A stretch of 64,000 nucleotides of DNA from Acetobacterium fimetarium (GCF_014284475.1 NZ_WJBC01000003.1:1-64000), one strand, 5' to 3'. Positions 52,640 through 62,232 are shown, counted from the stretch's first letter. The notes: a model not told the origin generated them from the sequence alone. Numbers and translations: made by a program.

Positions 52640-53161
52640 TTATGTGGGTTTTGGAAAGAAAACATTCGGTGTCGGTTTAATCTGCATGAACTGCCGGCTG
52701 AAGCCTGAAAAACACTGGCTGATGAAGTGACTGGTCATCGAAAGTGTCAGCCCGATGGCAAGCCGCCGCTGGCGCCAGTGGCAACGATACTGGCGAATCA
52801 CATGACGGATATTGCTTTCATCAATCGTGGGATGTCCGTTCATAATCGCAGCGAAGTCACCGGAAGATTCATAACAGGAAAGGATTCGGATCTGCTCGGA
52901 AAGACCAATCTGAGAATAAGGGACAATCGCTGACAGCAGCAGGGCATGGGTTCTTTTGCAGACGGCACATTTCACCCGACAGATCCGCAGTGGCACCAGG
53001 CAAACTCCAACCTTGATGTTGCGCCGGTAGTAGCCATGGACAGAAAGACCCCCTGAACAGCCACAGCTGCATGTAAGCTGGTGGAACTGAAGAGCGTTAA
53101 GCGTATGATCATATAAAATTTGCGAAATGGGATTGCAATTATCCGTAAAAATCGTTATCAT
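52640..53161 (-). CDS. Cysteine-rich (DUF6431-like) transposon protein
   Basis: The 173-residue protein, from ATG 53161 (MITIFTDNCNPISQILYDHT), carries a probable zinc-binding set 'CSCGCSGGLSVHGYYRR' and 'CRVKCAVCKRTHALLL', followed by helices that could be a helix-turn-helix ('IDESNIRHVIRQYRCHW'). From memory this pattern fits the DUF6431 family, often found beside ExeA/rve transposons. The upstream hairpin (53204-53246) makes the longer start at 53248 less likely. It could bind the element's ends or act as a regulator. Confidence 0.65.
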   Translation of the reverse strand: MITIFTDNCNPISQILYDHTLNALQFHQLTCSCGCSGGLSVHGYYRRNIKVGVCLVPLRICRVKCAVCKRTHALLLSAIVPYSQIGLSEQIRILSCYESSGDFAAIMNGHPTIDESNIRHVIRQYRCHWRQRRLAIGLTLSMTSHFISQCFSGFSRQFMQIKPTPNVFFPKPT

Positions 53162-53203
53162 ATAAACTGTTATAGCGAGGCTACAACCTCTCTGTGATGT
53201 CAT

Positions 53204-53246
53204 GAGTGGCAGAAAGTTGACTTTGTTAGGGTTGTTTCTGCCACTC
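53204..53246. repeat. 12-bp inverted repeat upstream of the transposon genes
   Basis: GAGTGGCAGAAA (53204-53215) and TTTCTGCCACTC (53235-53246) are perfect complements 19 bases apart. On the minus strand this is the leader of the Cys-rich gene. It may protect the genes from outside transcription or be a transposase binding site. Confidence 0.65.
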
Positions 53247-53596
53247 AATCAATAGTAATATTTTCATGATAACACAAGAAGGTACCGGATCAAACAATCT
53301 GACGCATTATGCTGCAGAATATTTTATCCGATACCTTCTTTTATTTTGACTGATAATGATGAAATTTAAAGCGAATAATTTGCTGAATAACATTAAAGTT
53401 ATTCTCACCTCGAACGACAACCTCTTCAGACGGCAGTCTGAACCAGTTATCAAAAGAAAGCTTTGATATCGATGTAACATATAGTTGAACCATTACCATT
53501 TCTATAAACACCAGCTTTCTGAACTTTTATACATTTCTATAGTCATCTTTTCCGTTTCTAGTTATCCATGCTTTGTTTTAATAAATTCAATATTTA
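53247..53596. other. Intergenic region with a long hairpin
   Basis: AAGAAGGTACCGGAT (53276-53290) pairs with ATCCGATACCTTCTT (53326-53340), 14 of 15 matched, with a 35-base loop. TTTTATTTT follows on the plus strand, so this could be a plus-strand terminator or a small mobile-element end. The rest (53345-53596) is AT-rich with no gene I can identify. Confidence 0.5.
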
Positions 53597-55978
53597 TTAT
53601 CTTAATTCAAACTGACTAATACTCTGCTTAAGACGTTCAGCCTGACCAAATAACTCCTGGATTGCTGCAGCACTTTCCTCGGCTGTTGCCGAATTCTGCT
53701 GAATAACCTGAGCGACCTGATCAATACCCGTATTGAACTGTGAAATAGCCGTTGCCTGCTCATTAGTTGCATTAGCTATATTACTTACCAAAACAGTGAC
53801 TTTCTCAATACCACCAACAATATCATTTAAAGCTACCGCAGTATCATCAGCAATTTTCGTTCCTTCTTGTGCTTTTGTAATGGAACCTTCAATTAAAACA
53901 GTCGTTTGTTTAGCTGCTTCAGAGCTTCTGGCAGCCAGTGTTCGAACTTCTTCAGCCACAACTGCAAAACCTCTCCCATGTTGTCCTGCTCGAGCTGCTT
54001 CAACTGCAGCATTTAAGGCTAAAATATTTGTTTGAAAAGCGATGTCATCAATAACTTTTATTATTTTAGAGATGCCCGCAGAGGACTGATTGATTGCGGT
54101 CATCGATTTCTGCATTTGAATCATCTGTCTATTTCCTTTTTCAGCATTATCCATCACCACTTTAGTCACCTCTTTAGCATTGTTTGCATTTAATGCAGTT
54201 TGTTTGGTTTGATCCGCAATTTCTGAAATGGATGCCGTGAGCTCCTCGATTGAACTTGCTTGTTCGGTGACCCCTTGTGCCTGGGATTGAGTGCTGTCTG
54301 ATATCTGACTCAAATCTGAAGTGACTTGTTCTGCACCATCTCGAATATCCATTATTACCTTGTTCAAGGACTCAACAATCGTATTAAGTGCATGAGATAT
54401 TGCCAGAAAATCTCCCTGATATTCATCTGCTCGATCAATATCAAGATTTCCGTCAGCTAAATGCTTGAGCCGCATTGAAATATCATTGACGATGGTGTTC
54501 AAATAACAGGATGTCGAATTCAAAGTATTTTTCAAGCGTTCAAACTCACCTTTGTACATACCGGTAACCCTGACGTTCAGATTCCCATGTGACATTTCAT
54601 CTATTGTTCTTTTAATTTCTACGATCGGCATTTCGATTTCCCGGAGAATATTATTCATCCCGATAATCAAATCCTGCCATGCGCCATTGAATTTAGTCTC
54701 ATCTGCCCTAGCTTCCAGTTTTCCTTCAATTGCCGATGATGTTATCATTGAAACTTCACTAATAAGACCGCCCATCGATTCTTTTACTCGCATCAGGCTT
54801 TGTTTGATCTTTAAAAATTGACCATTAATTTTTTCCGTATGTTTTTCTGATTCAACAATATTCAAATCAAAATCCAGGTTACCTTCCGCCAAACGTAGCA
54901 AGTTTCTTTCAAAACGATCAACCTCTACTCTGATGTACTCATTCACCTTTACAATGTCAGTAATATCGGTACATACTTCGACATAGCCGATTTGATTTCC
55001 AGATTTATCCAATAAATAAGATATTTGAAGTTTTACATACTGTCCCGCCAGCATAAAAGTGCTTTCGTTGATACCTTTCTCAACGGATTGGCGTATTCCA
55101 CATTCATCAGTATTACAAACCGGATTATTGGCGTTGCAGCAATCCATCCCCACGTATTTCCCTCGCTCAGCGATGAAACCAGCCTCATGTAATGCTTCTT
55201 CAAGGCCTTTATTCATATATAACCATTTCATGTCATTATTCATCACATGAATCGGGAATGGAATTACATCAAAAACTGCTTCATAAAATTCTATTTTTTC
55301 TTTGAGCGCATCAATAATACGATTGATATTAATAATTATTTCTTTGAAATCTTGACTCAGTTGTTCTTCTGAACATTTTGCTGAATAATCCCCCTTTTCT
55401 ATACTTTCCGATACTCGTTTGATTTCGTTGAGCAGCAACGCAAGTGAAAGACCGATTGATATGATTGGACTTTCCGGATCAAACTGGTTCAATTCATCAC
55501 TTTCATTACATATAATTTGCCCTTCACTTAATGAACTCGCCTGATTAAGATAAAGGTCGATACGATCTTTTAGTCTCGTACAATTCTCAATAATTTGATC
55601 AAGCTTAGGCATATTACTGTCAGAGGCAAATGTCGTTGTATTTCTTAATAACATTTCCCTTGTCAGATCATCAATGATCTCTATTTTTTTACTTATTCGA
55701 CGTGCTGTCAAGATAAAAACGAAAACGATTCCTGCCAACCCTAGCAAAGCACTGATGATCTGAAGGGATATATTTTCATAAAATAAGCTGCCTTTATCAT
55801 TCGACAGAGTTAACATGATAACACTGAACATACTGAAGATTACAGTAATTGGCAAGCAGATTGTCACCATCATCGTTGAGAAAATTTTTATATTTTTTTT
55901 CACATTATCAACCATTCCTATCAAAAATTTTCGAAACTGATCCCGTCTATTGTATTTATCATGACCTGTCAATTTCAT
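53597..55978 (-). CDS. Methyl-accepting chemotaxis protein with cysteine-rich PAS domain
   Basis: This 793-residue receptor has two membrane helices (about 35-58 and 70-92) with a very short outer loop. A PAS domain (about 235-345) contains the Cys cluster '[19 protein letters not shown]', and tandem HAMP-like units follow ('[26 protein letters not shown]'). The signalling tip is '[26 protein letters not shown]'. It is the closest relative in the window of the receptor at 26362. The ATG at 55978 has only a weak ribosome site; the start at 55915 (MVDNVKK) is an alternative. It lies next to cluster C. Confidence 0.9.
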   Translation of the reverse strand: MKLTGHDKYNRRDQFRKFLIGMVDNVKKNIKIFSTMMVTICLPITVIFSMFSVIMLTLSNDKGSLFYENISLQIISALLGLAGIVFVFILTARRISKKIEIIDDLTREMLLRNTTTFASDSNMPKLDQIIENCTRLKDRIDLYLNQASSLSEGQIICNESDELNQFDPESPIISIGLSLALLLNEIKRVSESIEKGDYSAKCSEEQLSQDFKEIIININRIIDALKEKIEFYEAVFDVIPFPIHVMNNDMKWLYMNKGLEEALHEAGFIAERGKYVGMDCCNANNPVCNTDECGIRQSVEKGINESTFMLAGQYVKLQISYLLDKSGNQIGYVEVCTDITDIVKVNEYIRVEVDRFERNLLRLAEGNLDFDLNIVESEKHTEKINGQFLKIKQSLMRVKESMGGLISEVSMITSSAIEGKLEARADETKFNGAWQDLIIGMNNILREIEMPIVEIKRTIDEMSHGNLNVRVTGMYKGEFERLKNTLNSTSCYLNTIVNDISMRLKHLADGNLDIDRADEYQGDFLAISHALNTIVESLNKVIMDIRDGAEQVTSDLSQISDSTQSQAQGVTEQASSIEELTASISEIADQTKQTALNANNAKEVTKVVMDNAEKGNRQMIQMQKSMTAINQSSAGISKIIKVIDDIAFQTNILALNAAVEAARAGQHGRGFAVVAEEVRTLAARSSEAAKQTTVLIEGSITKAQEGTKIADDTAVALNDIVGGIEKVTVLVSNIANATNEQATAISQFNTGIDQVAQVIQQNSATAEESAAAIQELFGQAERLKQSISQFELR

Positions 55979-56157
55979 TTTCTGTTTTTAAAACTATTAT
56001 GCTCTTTAATCGCGAAAAGACAACACAGCATTTAATAAATACTGTGTTGTCATAATGTTCAGTTGATCGATCATAATAGCCAGATGTAGTTAAAATAATC
56101 TCTCTTTTGAAATAATCAGAGTGTCTTTATTATTAAATTTATGCTTATATTTCTTTC

Positions 56158-56787
56158 TTATGCAATCAATTCTTTCGCTTTAACAGCAGCGCTACCAGCA
56201 TCCGGTGCATAACCGTCAGCACCGATTTCATCAGCAAATGCCTGGGTAATTGGCGCCCCACCAACAAGAATTTTAAAGCCAGTTAAGCCGCTTTCTCGAA
56301 CGCCATTGACTGTTTCTCGAAGTGATGGCATCGTTGTTGTTAATAAGGCGGATAATGCCAGAACTTTTACCTCAGGATGTTCTTTGATGGTTTCAATAAA
56401 TTTAGTGATGGGTACATCAACACCCAGATCGATGACATCAAATCCAGCACTTTCGATCATGATGGTTACCAGATTCTTGCCAATATCGTGCAGGTCACCA
56501 GCAACTGTTCCCATAATACATAAACCATTTGAAACAGAGCCGGACGAGGCTAAAATTGGTTTTAGAACTTCGACACCCTTTGACATGGCTCGGGCCGACA
56601 CCAGCATTTCAGGCACAAATATTTCGCCGCTCGAAAACTTGTTGCCCACTACATCCATGGCTTCAACCATCGCCTGAAGAATATCCGGTGCTGAACATCC
56701 TTCATTTAAAGCTTCCTGTACCAGTCCCGGTACCAGCTTTGCTTTTCCAGCTTCTACTTTTTCTTTTACTTCTATAATTTTTGACAT
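56158..56787 (-). CDS. Corrinoid (B12-binding) methyl-transfer protein, cluster C
   Basis: This 209-residue corrinoid protein has 'GTVAGDLHDIGKN' (Asp98-x-His100-x-x-Gly103), 'VLALSALLTTTMPSL' and 'ILVGGAPITQAFADEIGADGYAPDAGSA'. It is nearly colinear with the cluster B protein, with identical blocks throughout (for example 'EMLVSARAMSKGVEVLKP' versus 'EMLIAAKAMSKGVEVLKP'). Here the SxL position reads SAL. It should carry methyl groups from the single MT I of cluster C to the MT II encoded just upstream. It has a strong AAGGAGA ribosome site. Confidence 0.93.
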   Translation of the reverse strand: MSKIIEVKEKVEAGKAKLVPGLVQEALNEGCSAPDILQAMVEAMDVVGNKFSSGEIFVPEMLVSARAMSKGVEVLKPILASSGSVSNGLCIMGTVAGDLHDIGKNLVTIMIESAGFDVIDLGVDVPITKFIETIKEHPEVKVLALSALLTTTMPSLRETVNGVRESGLTGFKILVGGAPITQAFADEIGADGYAPDAGSAAVKAKELIA

Positions 56788-56897
56788 TTTTTTCTCCTTG
56801 TAAATTATTCTAAATTCTTTTTTTTGACCGAAGAACGGTAGTCAACAGTCCATCTCTTGTTCGATTTATTTGTGTGATATATGCGAACAGAGGTCAT

Positions 56898-57695
56898 TTA
56901 TTTCACAAATTTTCCTTCTCGGAAAGCGCCAATGTATTCCATACAGAATTCATCTTCACCTGACATCGCTTCCGTTGCGAAAAGCATTCCCATCATATCC
57001 TTATTCAGCGGATCCAGGATGAAACTGTCCATTCCAGCATTCATGGCCAACACAGCAAAGGCCTGATTGGCAATCCGACGGGCCGGCAGATTGAAGGAAA
57101 TGTTACTCACGGCACCGGTGACATGGATGGTTGGATAGCTTCTTTTAATTTCGCGAATGACTTCCGTGACCATATTAATGCCATCCTCGGAGGTGCACAA
57201 CATTTCAATGAGTGGATCAATGTGCATTCTGGACGGATCGATATTATATTCCTTACATTTATTCATCAAATCTGCAAAAACTTCCAGGCGGTCTTTCGCA
57301 GTTTTGGGAATCCCCTTGTCACTATTTAACAGCGCAACGCATTCCCATTTTGTGTCTGCAATCACTTTAAAGGCTTCGTCAATTTTTTTGCCTTCCATTG
57401 ATACTGAGTTAAATAAACCTGGTTTATTGCAAAACTTCATGGATTCCAAACAGGTATATATATTGGGACTGTCAACCGCAATAGGGACTTCCGTAGCCTC
57501 CTGAACAATGTCAATCAGCCATTTCATGGTTGCCAGTTCAATGTCATCATCAACGGATGCACAAACATCGATAAAGTCAGCTCCAGCTTCTGTTTGTTTG
57601 ATGGCTAGATTCCGAATAAATTCAACGTCTTTTTCTGCAATGGCTTTTCCAGTTGAAGGAATGGCTCCATTAATTTTTTCTCCGATAATAATCAT
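56898..57695 (-). CDS. Methyltetrahydrofolate:corrinoid protein methyltransferase (MT II), cluster C
   Basis: This 265-residue pterin-binding barrel (MIIIGEKINGAIPSTGKAIA) has 'GADFIDVCASVDDD', 'VPIAVDSPNIYTCLESM' and 'VTGAVSNISFNLPARR'. It is close to identical to the cluster B enzyme over long stretches, including 'NKDMMGMLFATEAM' at the end. It should methylate tetrahydrofolate from the corrinoid protein. The order MT I, MT II, corrinoid is the same as in cluster B. Confidence 0.9.
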   Translation of the reverse strand: MIIIGEKINGAIPSTGKAIAEKDVEFIRNLAIKQTEAGADFIDVCASVDDDIELATMKWLIDIVQEATEVPIAVDSPNIYTCLESMKFCNKPGLFNSVSMEGKKIDEAFKVIADTKWECVALLNSDKGIPKTAKDRLEVFADLMNKCKEYNIDPSRMHIDPLIEMLCTSEDGINMVTEVIREIKRSYPTIHVTGAVSNISFNLPARRIANQAFAVLAMNAGMDSFILDPLNKDMMGMLFATEAMSGEDEFCMEYIGAFREGKFVK

Positions 57696-57770
57696 GTTGT
57701 TTTAATTTCCTCTCAATTTCACTTTCCATACAGTTCTGATAGACAACTATTTCTGCCTGTCAAAATACTC

Positions 57771-58748
57771 TTAGTAGATTCGACAATTCATCGCCCATTC
57801 TTCAAACAAACCCGCTAATCGATCATCTCCAACAAACAGTGAATTTCCGCGCTCATTCAACAATGTCGGTTGAAGAATGAATCCTTTTCGAGGACCATAT
57901 TCATTGATGGCTCGACGGGTTTCCGCTCTAATTTCATCAGCAGATGATCCCAATTGACTGCATTTTCCAACTGTATCCCAGCCGCCTTCAATCACCATCC
58001 GTCCATTAAAACGTTCCTGAATACCGGTCAAATCGTTCATGATCTGAGCCGAACTCCAAACGCCAATGCCAATATCTACATAATCTTCTAGCAGATCTTC
58101 ACATTTTCCGCAAGTGTGCTGGAAGAAAATCATCCCCAATTCTTTGCAGGCATCGACGATTCGTTTATGCGCTGGTTTGATCACGTCGCGATAGGTTTGT
58201 GGGGACATAAATGTTCCTCTTGCCGTGGCAAGGTCATCAAGATAGACATAAATATCAGGTTTGTAAGCTTTATGGATTTTTTTCATACAGGCGATTTTAT
58301 AATCGGCCAGCGCCTCGAAGAACTCCATGCAGGCTTCCGGTTCAGAAACGAGTGAAATCAGACATTCTTCAAATCCCATGAAAGCACTGAGTCTTTCAAA
58401 TAAACCATTGGGATGATAATAAGTCAGCATTTGCTGCTCTGAGTCAAAATCCTTTAACTCAGCCTCTGCAAATGGTTTTAAATCAATTGCATCAGTATCC
58501 GGAAACTTGATATATTCTTTCCACTCGGTGATGTCTTCTAATATAAATTTACTCGAATCAGGAATACACCCTTCTGAGGTAACGTGCCATAATACGCCAA
58601 AAGGATCAAGCCCATCTTTGTCAGTTGGTGATTCAATTGGTCCATTAGAAAGAAAGCCAACAATTTTCATGGCTTCGAATGTCAGCGGTACATATTCCGG
58701 GTTTCCCCAATTCAATACTTCAAGAAGATTTTGTTTCGGTGTTAACAT
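57771..58748 (-). CDS. UroD-fold methyltransferase (MT I), cluster C
   Basis: The 325-residue protein starts at ATG 58748 (MLTPKQNLLEVLNWGNPEYV) behind AAGGAG. It is of the UroD superfamily with 'YVYLDDLATARGTFMSPQTYRDVIKP' and 'MIFFQHTCGKCEDLLEDYVD', giving the His211-x-Cys213 zinc motif with an extra Cys at 216. 'MVIEGGWDT' fills the third metal-ligand region. It is clearly different from the two cluster B enzymes outside the motifs, so although its partners are near-duplicates, the substrate is probably different. It is the first gene of cluster C. Confidence 0.86.
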   Translation of the reverse strand: MLTPKQNLLEVLNWGNPEYVPLTFEAMKIVGFLSNGPIESPTDKDGLDPFGVLWHVTSEGCIPDSSKFILEDITEWKEYIKFPDTDAIDLKPFAEAELKDFDSEQQMLTYYHPNGLFERLSAFMGFEECLISLVSEPEACMEFFEALADYKIACMKKIHKAYKPDIYVYLDDLATARGTFMSPQTYRDVIKPAHKRIVDACKELGMIFFQHTCGKCEDLLEDYVDIGIGVWSSAQIMNDLTGIQERFNGRMVIEGGWDTVGKCSQLGSSADEIRAETRRAINEYGPRKGFILQPTLLNERGNSLFVGDDRLAGLFEEWAMNCRIY

Positions 58749-59082
58749 AATAAACTCCTTCGCTTTCGTAATATTGGATTTGTATGATTGAACCAAAGAA
58801 TGAAAAAATAATAGTTATACCTTTATTTTCGTAATTCATTGCTTTTTTCAATCTCTTTAACTATAATACGAGTATATCAAAACGATTACAAAAATGCTTT
58901 ATTCATTTATACTGAAAAACAATTTAATCTTCATGATTCAATTTGTGATAAACACACAAATACAAGCCCGATAAATATTAACGGCGCTTAAAACTGTTTT
59001 AAAAAAGCCTGCAAATAAAAAGTCAATAGGAAATTGAAAGTTTTGTAAAAAGTTATATTCAAGATAATGAAGCACGACAAAA
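58749..59082. promoter_or_regulatory. Promoter region of cluster C
   Basis: Minus-strand -35 box TTGTAA (58891-58886), 17-base spacer, -10 box TATTAT (58868-58863), with a leader of about 110 bases. The remaining sequence to 59082 is AT-rich and probably includes the right end of the IS110 element; its boundary is not visible. Confidence 0.55.
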
Positions 59083-59105
59083 AGACCAGCAACTATCGTT
59101 GGTCT
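59083..59105 (-). terminator. Terminator of the IS110 transposase
   Basis: AGACCA (59083-59088) and TGGTCT (59100-59105) form the core of a hairpin with extra pairs inside, followed on the minus strand by TTTTTG. It lies 27 bases after the transposase stop. Confidence 0.6.
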
Positions 59106-59131
59106 GAAGATAAGAATATTTGTGGTGAGTG

Positions 59132-60340
59132 TTATGAAAGAGATAGCAGGTATTCTTTTACTCGTCCATAGTAGATACGCAGAAACTTATTAGCGCCTGC
59201 GGTCATGTAAACATAGTAAGGCTTGCCTTGGGCACGTTTCTTATCGAGAAACTGATAAACAGCATCATCCTGTGGCTTGGTCTTGATAAGAGCATCCATG
59301 ACCTGAAACAACGTTTTACGCAAAGACGAAGAACCTCTTTTTGAAGTATGGACACTTTTTTGTTCATAGGTTCCAGATTGGTTAACACCTGGATCAACGC
59401 CTGCAAAGGCAGTAAGAGCACCCTTATGTGTAAACCGTGTAACATCGCCGATTTCAGCAATTAACTGAGGGCCAAGAGATGATCCAACACCTTTCATTCC
59501 CATGACGATTGAGTATTCTGGAAGTTTGGATGCGGTTTCATTCATCAGAGTACGAAGTGATTCTACAGTTTTGGAAGTAATGTTTAATTGATCGACCGCT
59601 TGTTTGACAATGAGTTTGGTCAAATGATCTTTAGGAAGTACAGGAACAAGTTCCTTTGCTGCTCCATAGATTTCTTCAGCTTTTAATTGACTGAAGTTGT
59701 ACTTATTTCGCTTACACCATTTCTGATAATGGACGGTGAAAGCATGAAGAGACATTTTAAGAACACAGTCTACATGCCAGTATGCAGTAGCGAAATCAAC
59801 CCATTTCTGGCTGCCATCATCACGAGCAGGGCTGTTGAAGTAAGTATTAACACCCGGATAGGTTTGATCAAGTATCGCGATAAAGTTATTTTTCATAGCC
59901 GTTTTGTGCTTCATGTAAAAACCAAACTGACGGTTCATTGTTTTTAACTGATTACGTATTTCATCCATAAGACTATACTGTTTCAAATCATTCCAACTGT
60001 CAAGAGCATAACGCGCTATTTTTATGGCATCTGCTTTATCAGATTTAACTTTGCGTAGAGAAGTGTCACCGAAATCTTTAATAAGCTTAGGATTTATGGC
60101 ACTCACAAAAAGATTTGCCTGAGAAAGCTCACGTGCCAGAGGTTCATAATAACGACCCGTGTGCTCCATAACGATGCGGGATTCGCCGTCAATGGATTGG
60201 ATCTGAGCGATGAGAGAACTGATTTCATTGGAAGTGTGGCGAATCTCAAAAGGCAAAGAAACAATCTCACCATACGGGCGGATAATAGCGATCATGCTTT
60301 TGCCCTTAGAAACATCAATACCTACTGCGTTCATGTTCAT
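59132..60340 (-). CDS. IS110-family transposase (bridge-RNA-guided recombinase type)
   Basis: This 402-residue protein has an N-terminal RuvC-like DEDD domain ('AVGIDVSKGKSMIAI', 'IVMEHTGRYYEPLAREL', 'VKSDKADAIKIARYAL') and a C-terminal Tnp domain with the catalytic Ser region, 'FAGVDPGVNQSGTYEQKSVHTSKRGSSSLRKTL'. Length and motifs are intact. IS110-group recombinases cut and join DNA under guidance of a structured bridge RNA made from the non-coding end of the element. Here a 240-base non-coding stretch precedes the gene. It separates cluster C from the PucR-type regulator at 60643. Confidence 0.92.
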   Translation of the reverse strand: MNMNAVGIDVSKGKSMIAIIRPYGEIVSLPFEIRHTSNEISSLIAQIQSIDGESRIVMEHTGRYYEPLARELSQANLFVSAINPKLIKDFGDTSLRKVKSDKADAIKIARYALDSWNDLKQYSLMDEIRNQLKTMNRQFGFYMKHKTAMKNNFIAILDQTYPGVNTYFNSPARDDGSQKWVDFATAYWHVDCVLKMSLHAFTVHYQKWCKRNKYNFSQLKAEEIYGAAKELVPVLPKDHLTKLIVKQAVDQLNITSKTVESLRTLMNETASKLPEYSIVMGMKGVGSSLGPQLIAEIGDVTRFTHKGALTAFAGVDPGVNQSGTYEQKSVHTSKRGSSSLRKTLFQVMDALIKTKPQDDAVYQFLDKKRAQGKPYYVYMTAGANKFLRIYYGRVKEYLLSLS

Positions 60341-60354
60341 AAATTTGTCACTCC

Positions 60355-60620
60355 TTAAAATTATTGCAATGGATAAATACCAGTTTGACTCATTGCCTAT
60401 TCAATCTACTGTGGTGTGACACGAACGTACTGTGGGACAGCAGTTCAACCTGCATAAAACGAACGCTGCGAATGAGGAGCCGGTTATCAGTCTTTTTTAC
60501 GGACGCGAAGTCCAAGAAAGGCAGACGATATACCTATTGCTCTTACATTCTAACAGCTTAAGCAACAAGATGGATAAGGTCCTAACTGGTTGTTAGGTAC
60601 TATGACCATAAATATATTGT
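60355..60620 (-). ncRNA. Candidate IS110 bridge RNA region
   Basis: The region upstream of the IS110 gene on the minus strand contains no open frame but has several short hairpins, for example GGAC-TTCG-CGTCC around 60500-60512. In IS110-group elements (the IS621 type) the bridge RNA is transcribed from this left non-coding end. Exact RNA ends and the target- and donor-binding loops cannot be read by eye. The element's outer boundary is probably near 60600. Confidence 0.45.
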
Positions 60621-60642
60621 AGTAGAAAGGATCGAATTATTG

Positions 60643-62094
60643 ATGAAACTTAGTATGTGGATATTGGCAGACTGGTTAACGAAATACAATCCGGAGATTC
60701 ATATAAAAGAGGGAGCCTGTGTGCTGGAACGGGTTCGTTTTCTTACTGATGAACAACACCGGTACGAATCCTGTGTTTTCGTTGGTCATTCAAAAAATAT
60801 GGCGGCCGCTTCATCTAGTCAGGTAAGCTGTTTCAGTGGTGACGATCTGATTCTGCTGGAAACGAGTGATGTTGAAGCGATCTTTAACGAAATTTCAGAT
60901 GCCTTTGAATTTTATTGGAATTGGCATGATCATATCAGGCGTGCCATTCATGATGGGTGCACCGTCCAGGTTCTGCTTGATCAAAGCAGCCATATTTTAG
61001 ATGATTTTACTTTTGTTACCGATTCCGGTTATTTACTCAAAGGGCATTGTTGCGAAACTCCCCAAAACAGAGAAATCGAATTAGTCGAAAAAATATTAGC
61101 AGAAAACATGATACCCATGGATAGAATTTTAGTGCTCAACAATGATGATCGCATCAAAAATGCTGCCAGTCGTGCTTATGTGGTGGATTATCCCACCCTA
61201 CCAAAGCGGACCATCAGCCGTAATCTTTTTCTTGACCATGAACACATCGGTTGGTTGATCTTGGTCGAAATAAAACATTTAATCACACCTGGAAGAATCC
61301 AGTTTTTAGATATCCTTGGCGATATCATCGAAGGAGATTACGCCCGTTACGATCAGGAAGTTAATGAAATTTTCTCCTATCAGAAAATGTTTGTGGATAT
61401 TCTTTTCGATGATACCGAAATGCCTGATTCCATCAATCATAAAATGATGGCTATTAATTGGCAACCTGATGATGACAAACTTATCTCTAAAATCATCGAC
61501 TGCAATCAAAACAGAGATCTGAGCCTGGCTTTGCTGCGAAAGCTGGAAGCTGCCCTAACCGGGTGCATTCTCCTTCATCACGATGAAAGTATTATTCTTA
61601 TCTCAAATTTGACGCTGATTAACCATGATGTTCTAATCAGACAGTTGCAGTTCCTATTGAAGCAAGCTGCCAGTCGATGTGGTTCAAGCTTTGTCTTTCA
61701 GGATATCAATCAATTAAAAGATGCTTACAGCCAAGCGGAAATTGCCATCACCTACGGTACAAATATTCCCGGTGACATTCAATCCTGTAACGATTGTGCC
61801 GTCGAATATAGTATCAATCTCTTACGCTCTACCAGTCATGCCGATTTACGACATCCGGGCATTCGAAAGTTGAACAACTATGATACTCTCCACAATTCAA
61901 ACCTATCAAAAACACTTTGGCTATTTTTATTTAATGAAAGAAATTATACAGAGACCGCTAAACAGTTATTTATTCATAAAAATACCCTTGCCTACCGTAT
62001 TTCCAGGATCGAGGAAATCACTGGTATCTCCCTTGATGATGCGGAAACCCGATTTCATCTGTTGATTTCATGCTATCTCGATTACTATTCCTGA
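60643..62094 (+). CDS. PucR-family (CdaR-like) transcriptional regulator 2
   Basis: This 483-residue protein starts at ATG 60643 behind AAAGGA (a TTG one codon upstream is less likely). The C-terminal helix-turn-helix 'ETAKQLFIHKNTLAYRISRIEEITGISLDDAETR' matches the PucR/HTH_30 type. The middle (about 270-390) is a degenerate GGDEF-like domain, and the N-terminal half has no recognised sensor. It faces away from cluster C across an IS110 insertion and probably used to share, or still shares, its regulatory region. It resembles regulator 1 only in layout. Confidence 0.85.
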   Translation: MKLSMWILADWLTKYNPEIHIKEGACVLERVRFLTDEQHRYESCVFVGHSKNMAAASSSQVSCFSGDDLILLETSDVEAIFNEISDAFEFYWNWHDHIRRAIHDGCTVQVLLDQSSHILDDFTFVTDSGYLLKGHCCETPQNREIELVEKILAENMIPMDRILVLNNDDRIKNAASRAYVVDYPTLPKRTISRNLFLDHEHIGWLILVEIKHLITPGRIQFLDILGDIIEGDYARYDQEVNEIFSYQKMFVDILFDDTEMPDSINHKMMAINWQPDDDKLISKIIDCNQNRDLSLALLRKLEAALTGCILLHHDESIILISNLTLINHDVLIRQLQFLLKQAASRCGSSFVFQDINQLKDAYSQAEIAITYGTNIPGDIQSCNDCAVEYSINLLRSTSHADLRHPGIRKLNNYDTLHNSNLSKTLWLFLFNERNYTETAKQLFIHKNTLAYRISRIEEITGISLDDAETRFHLLISCYLDYYS

Positions 62095-62232
62095 ATAGTT
62101 TGCAGATCAGCTGGGTAAATAATGTCAAAGAATGAACAAATAAAAATAGTGAGTACCGTTCACTGGCCCACAAAAAGTGGTCCTATGTCAAGATTTAGTA
62201 CAAATTAAAATGAGAATTTTGATACCCCCATT

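Larger units (their letters stand above)
50042..53246 (-). mobile_element. Transposon with DDE transposase, AAA ATPase and Cys-rich protein
   Basis: Four minus-strand genes lie in one block: Cys-rich protein, Mu/Tn5053-like DDE transposase, ExeA-type ATPase, small protein. Their GC content is visibly above the surroundings. The pairing of an rve transposase with an ATP-binding partner parallels IS21 IstA/IstB and Tn5053 TniA/TniB. The ends are not defined. Candidates are the TTAAC-rich segment at 50070-50165 and the 12-bp hairpin at 53204-53246. Confidence 0.6.

Noticed and set aside
19670-58748. UroD-like genes as haem biosynthesis enzymes
   Set aside because: They sit with corrinoid and MT II genes, clusters B and C have the His-x-Cys metal motif, and no other porphyrin gene is present.
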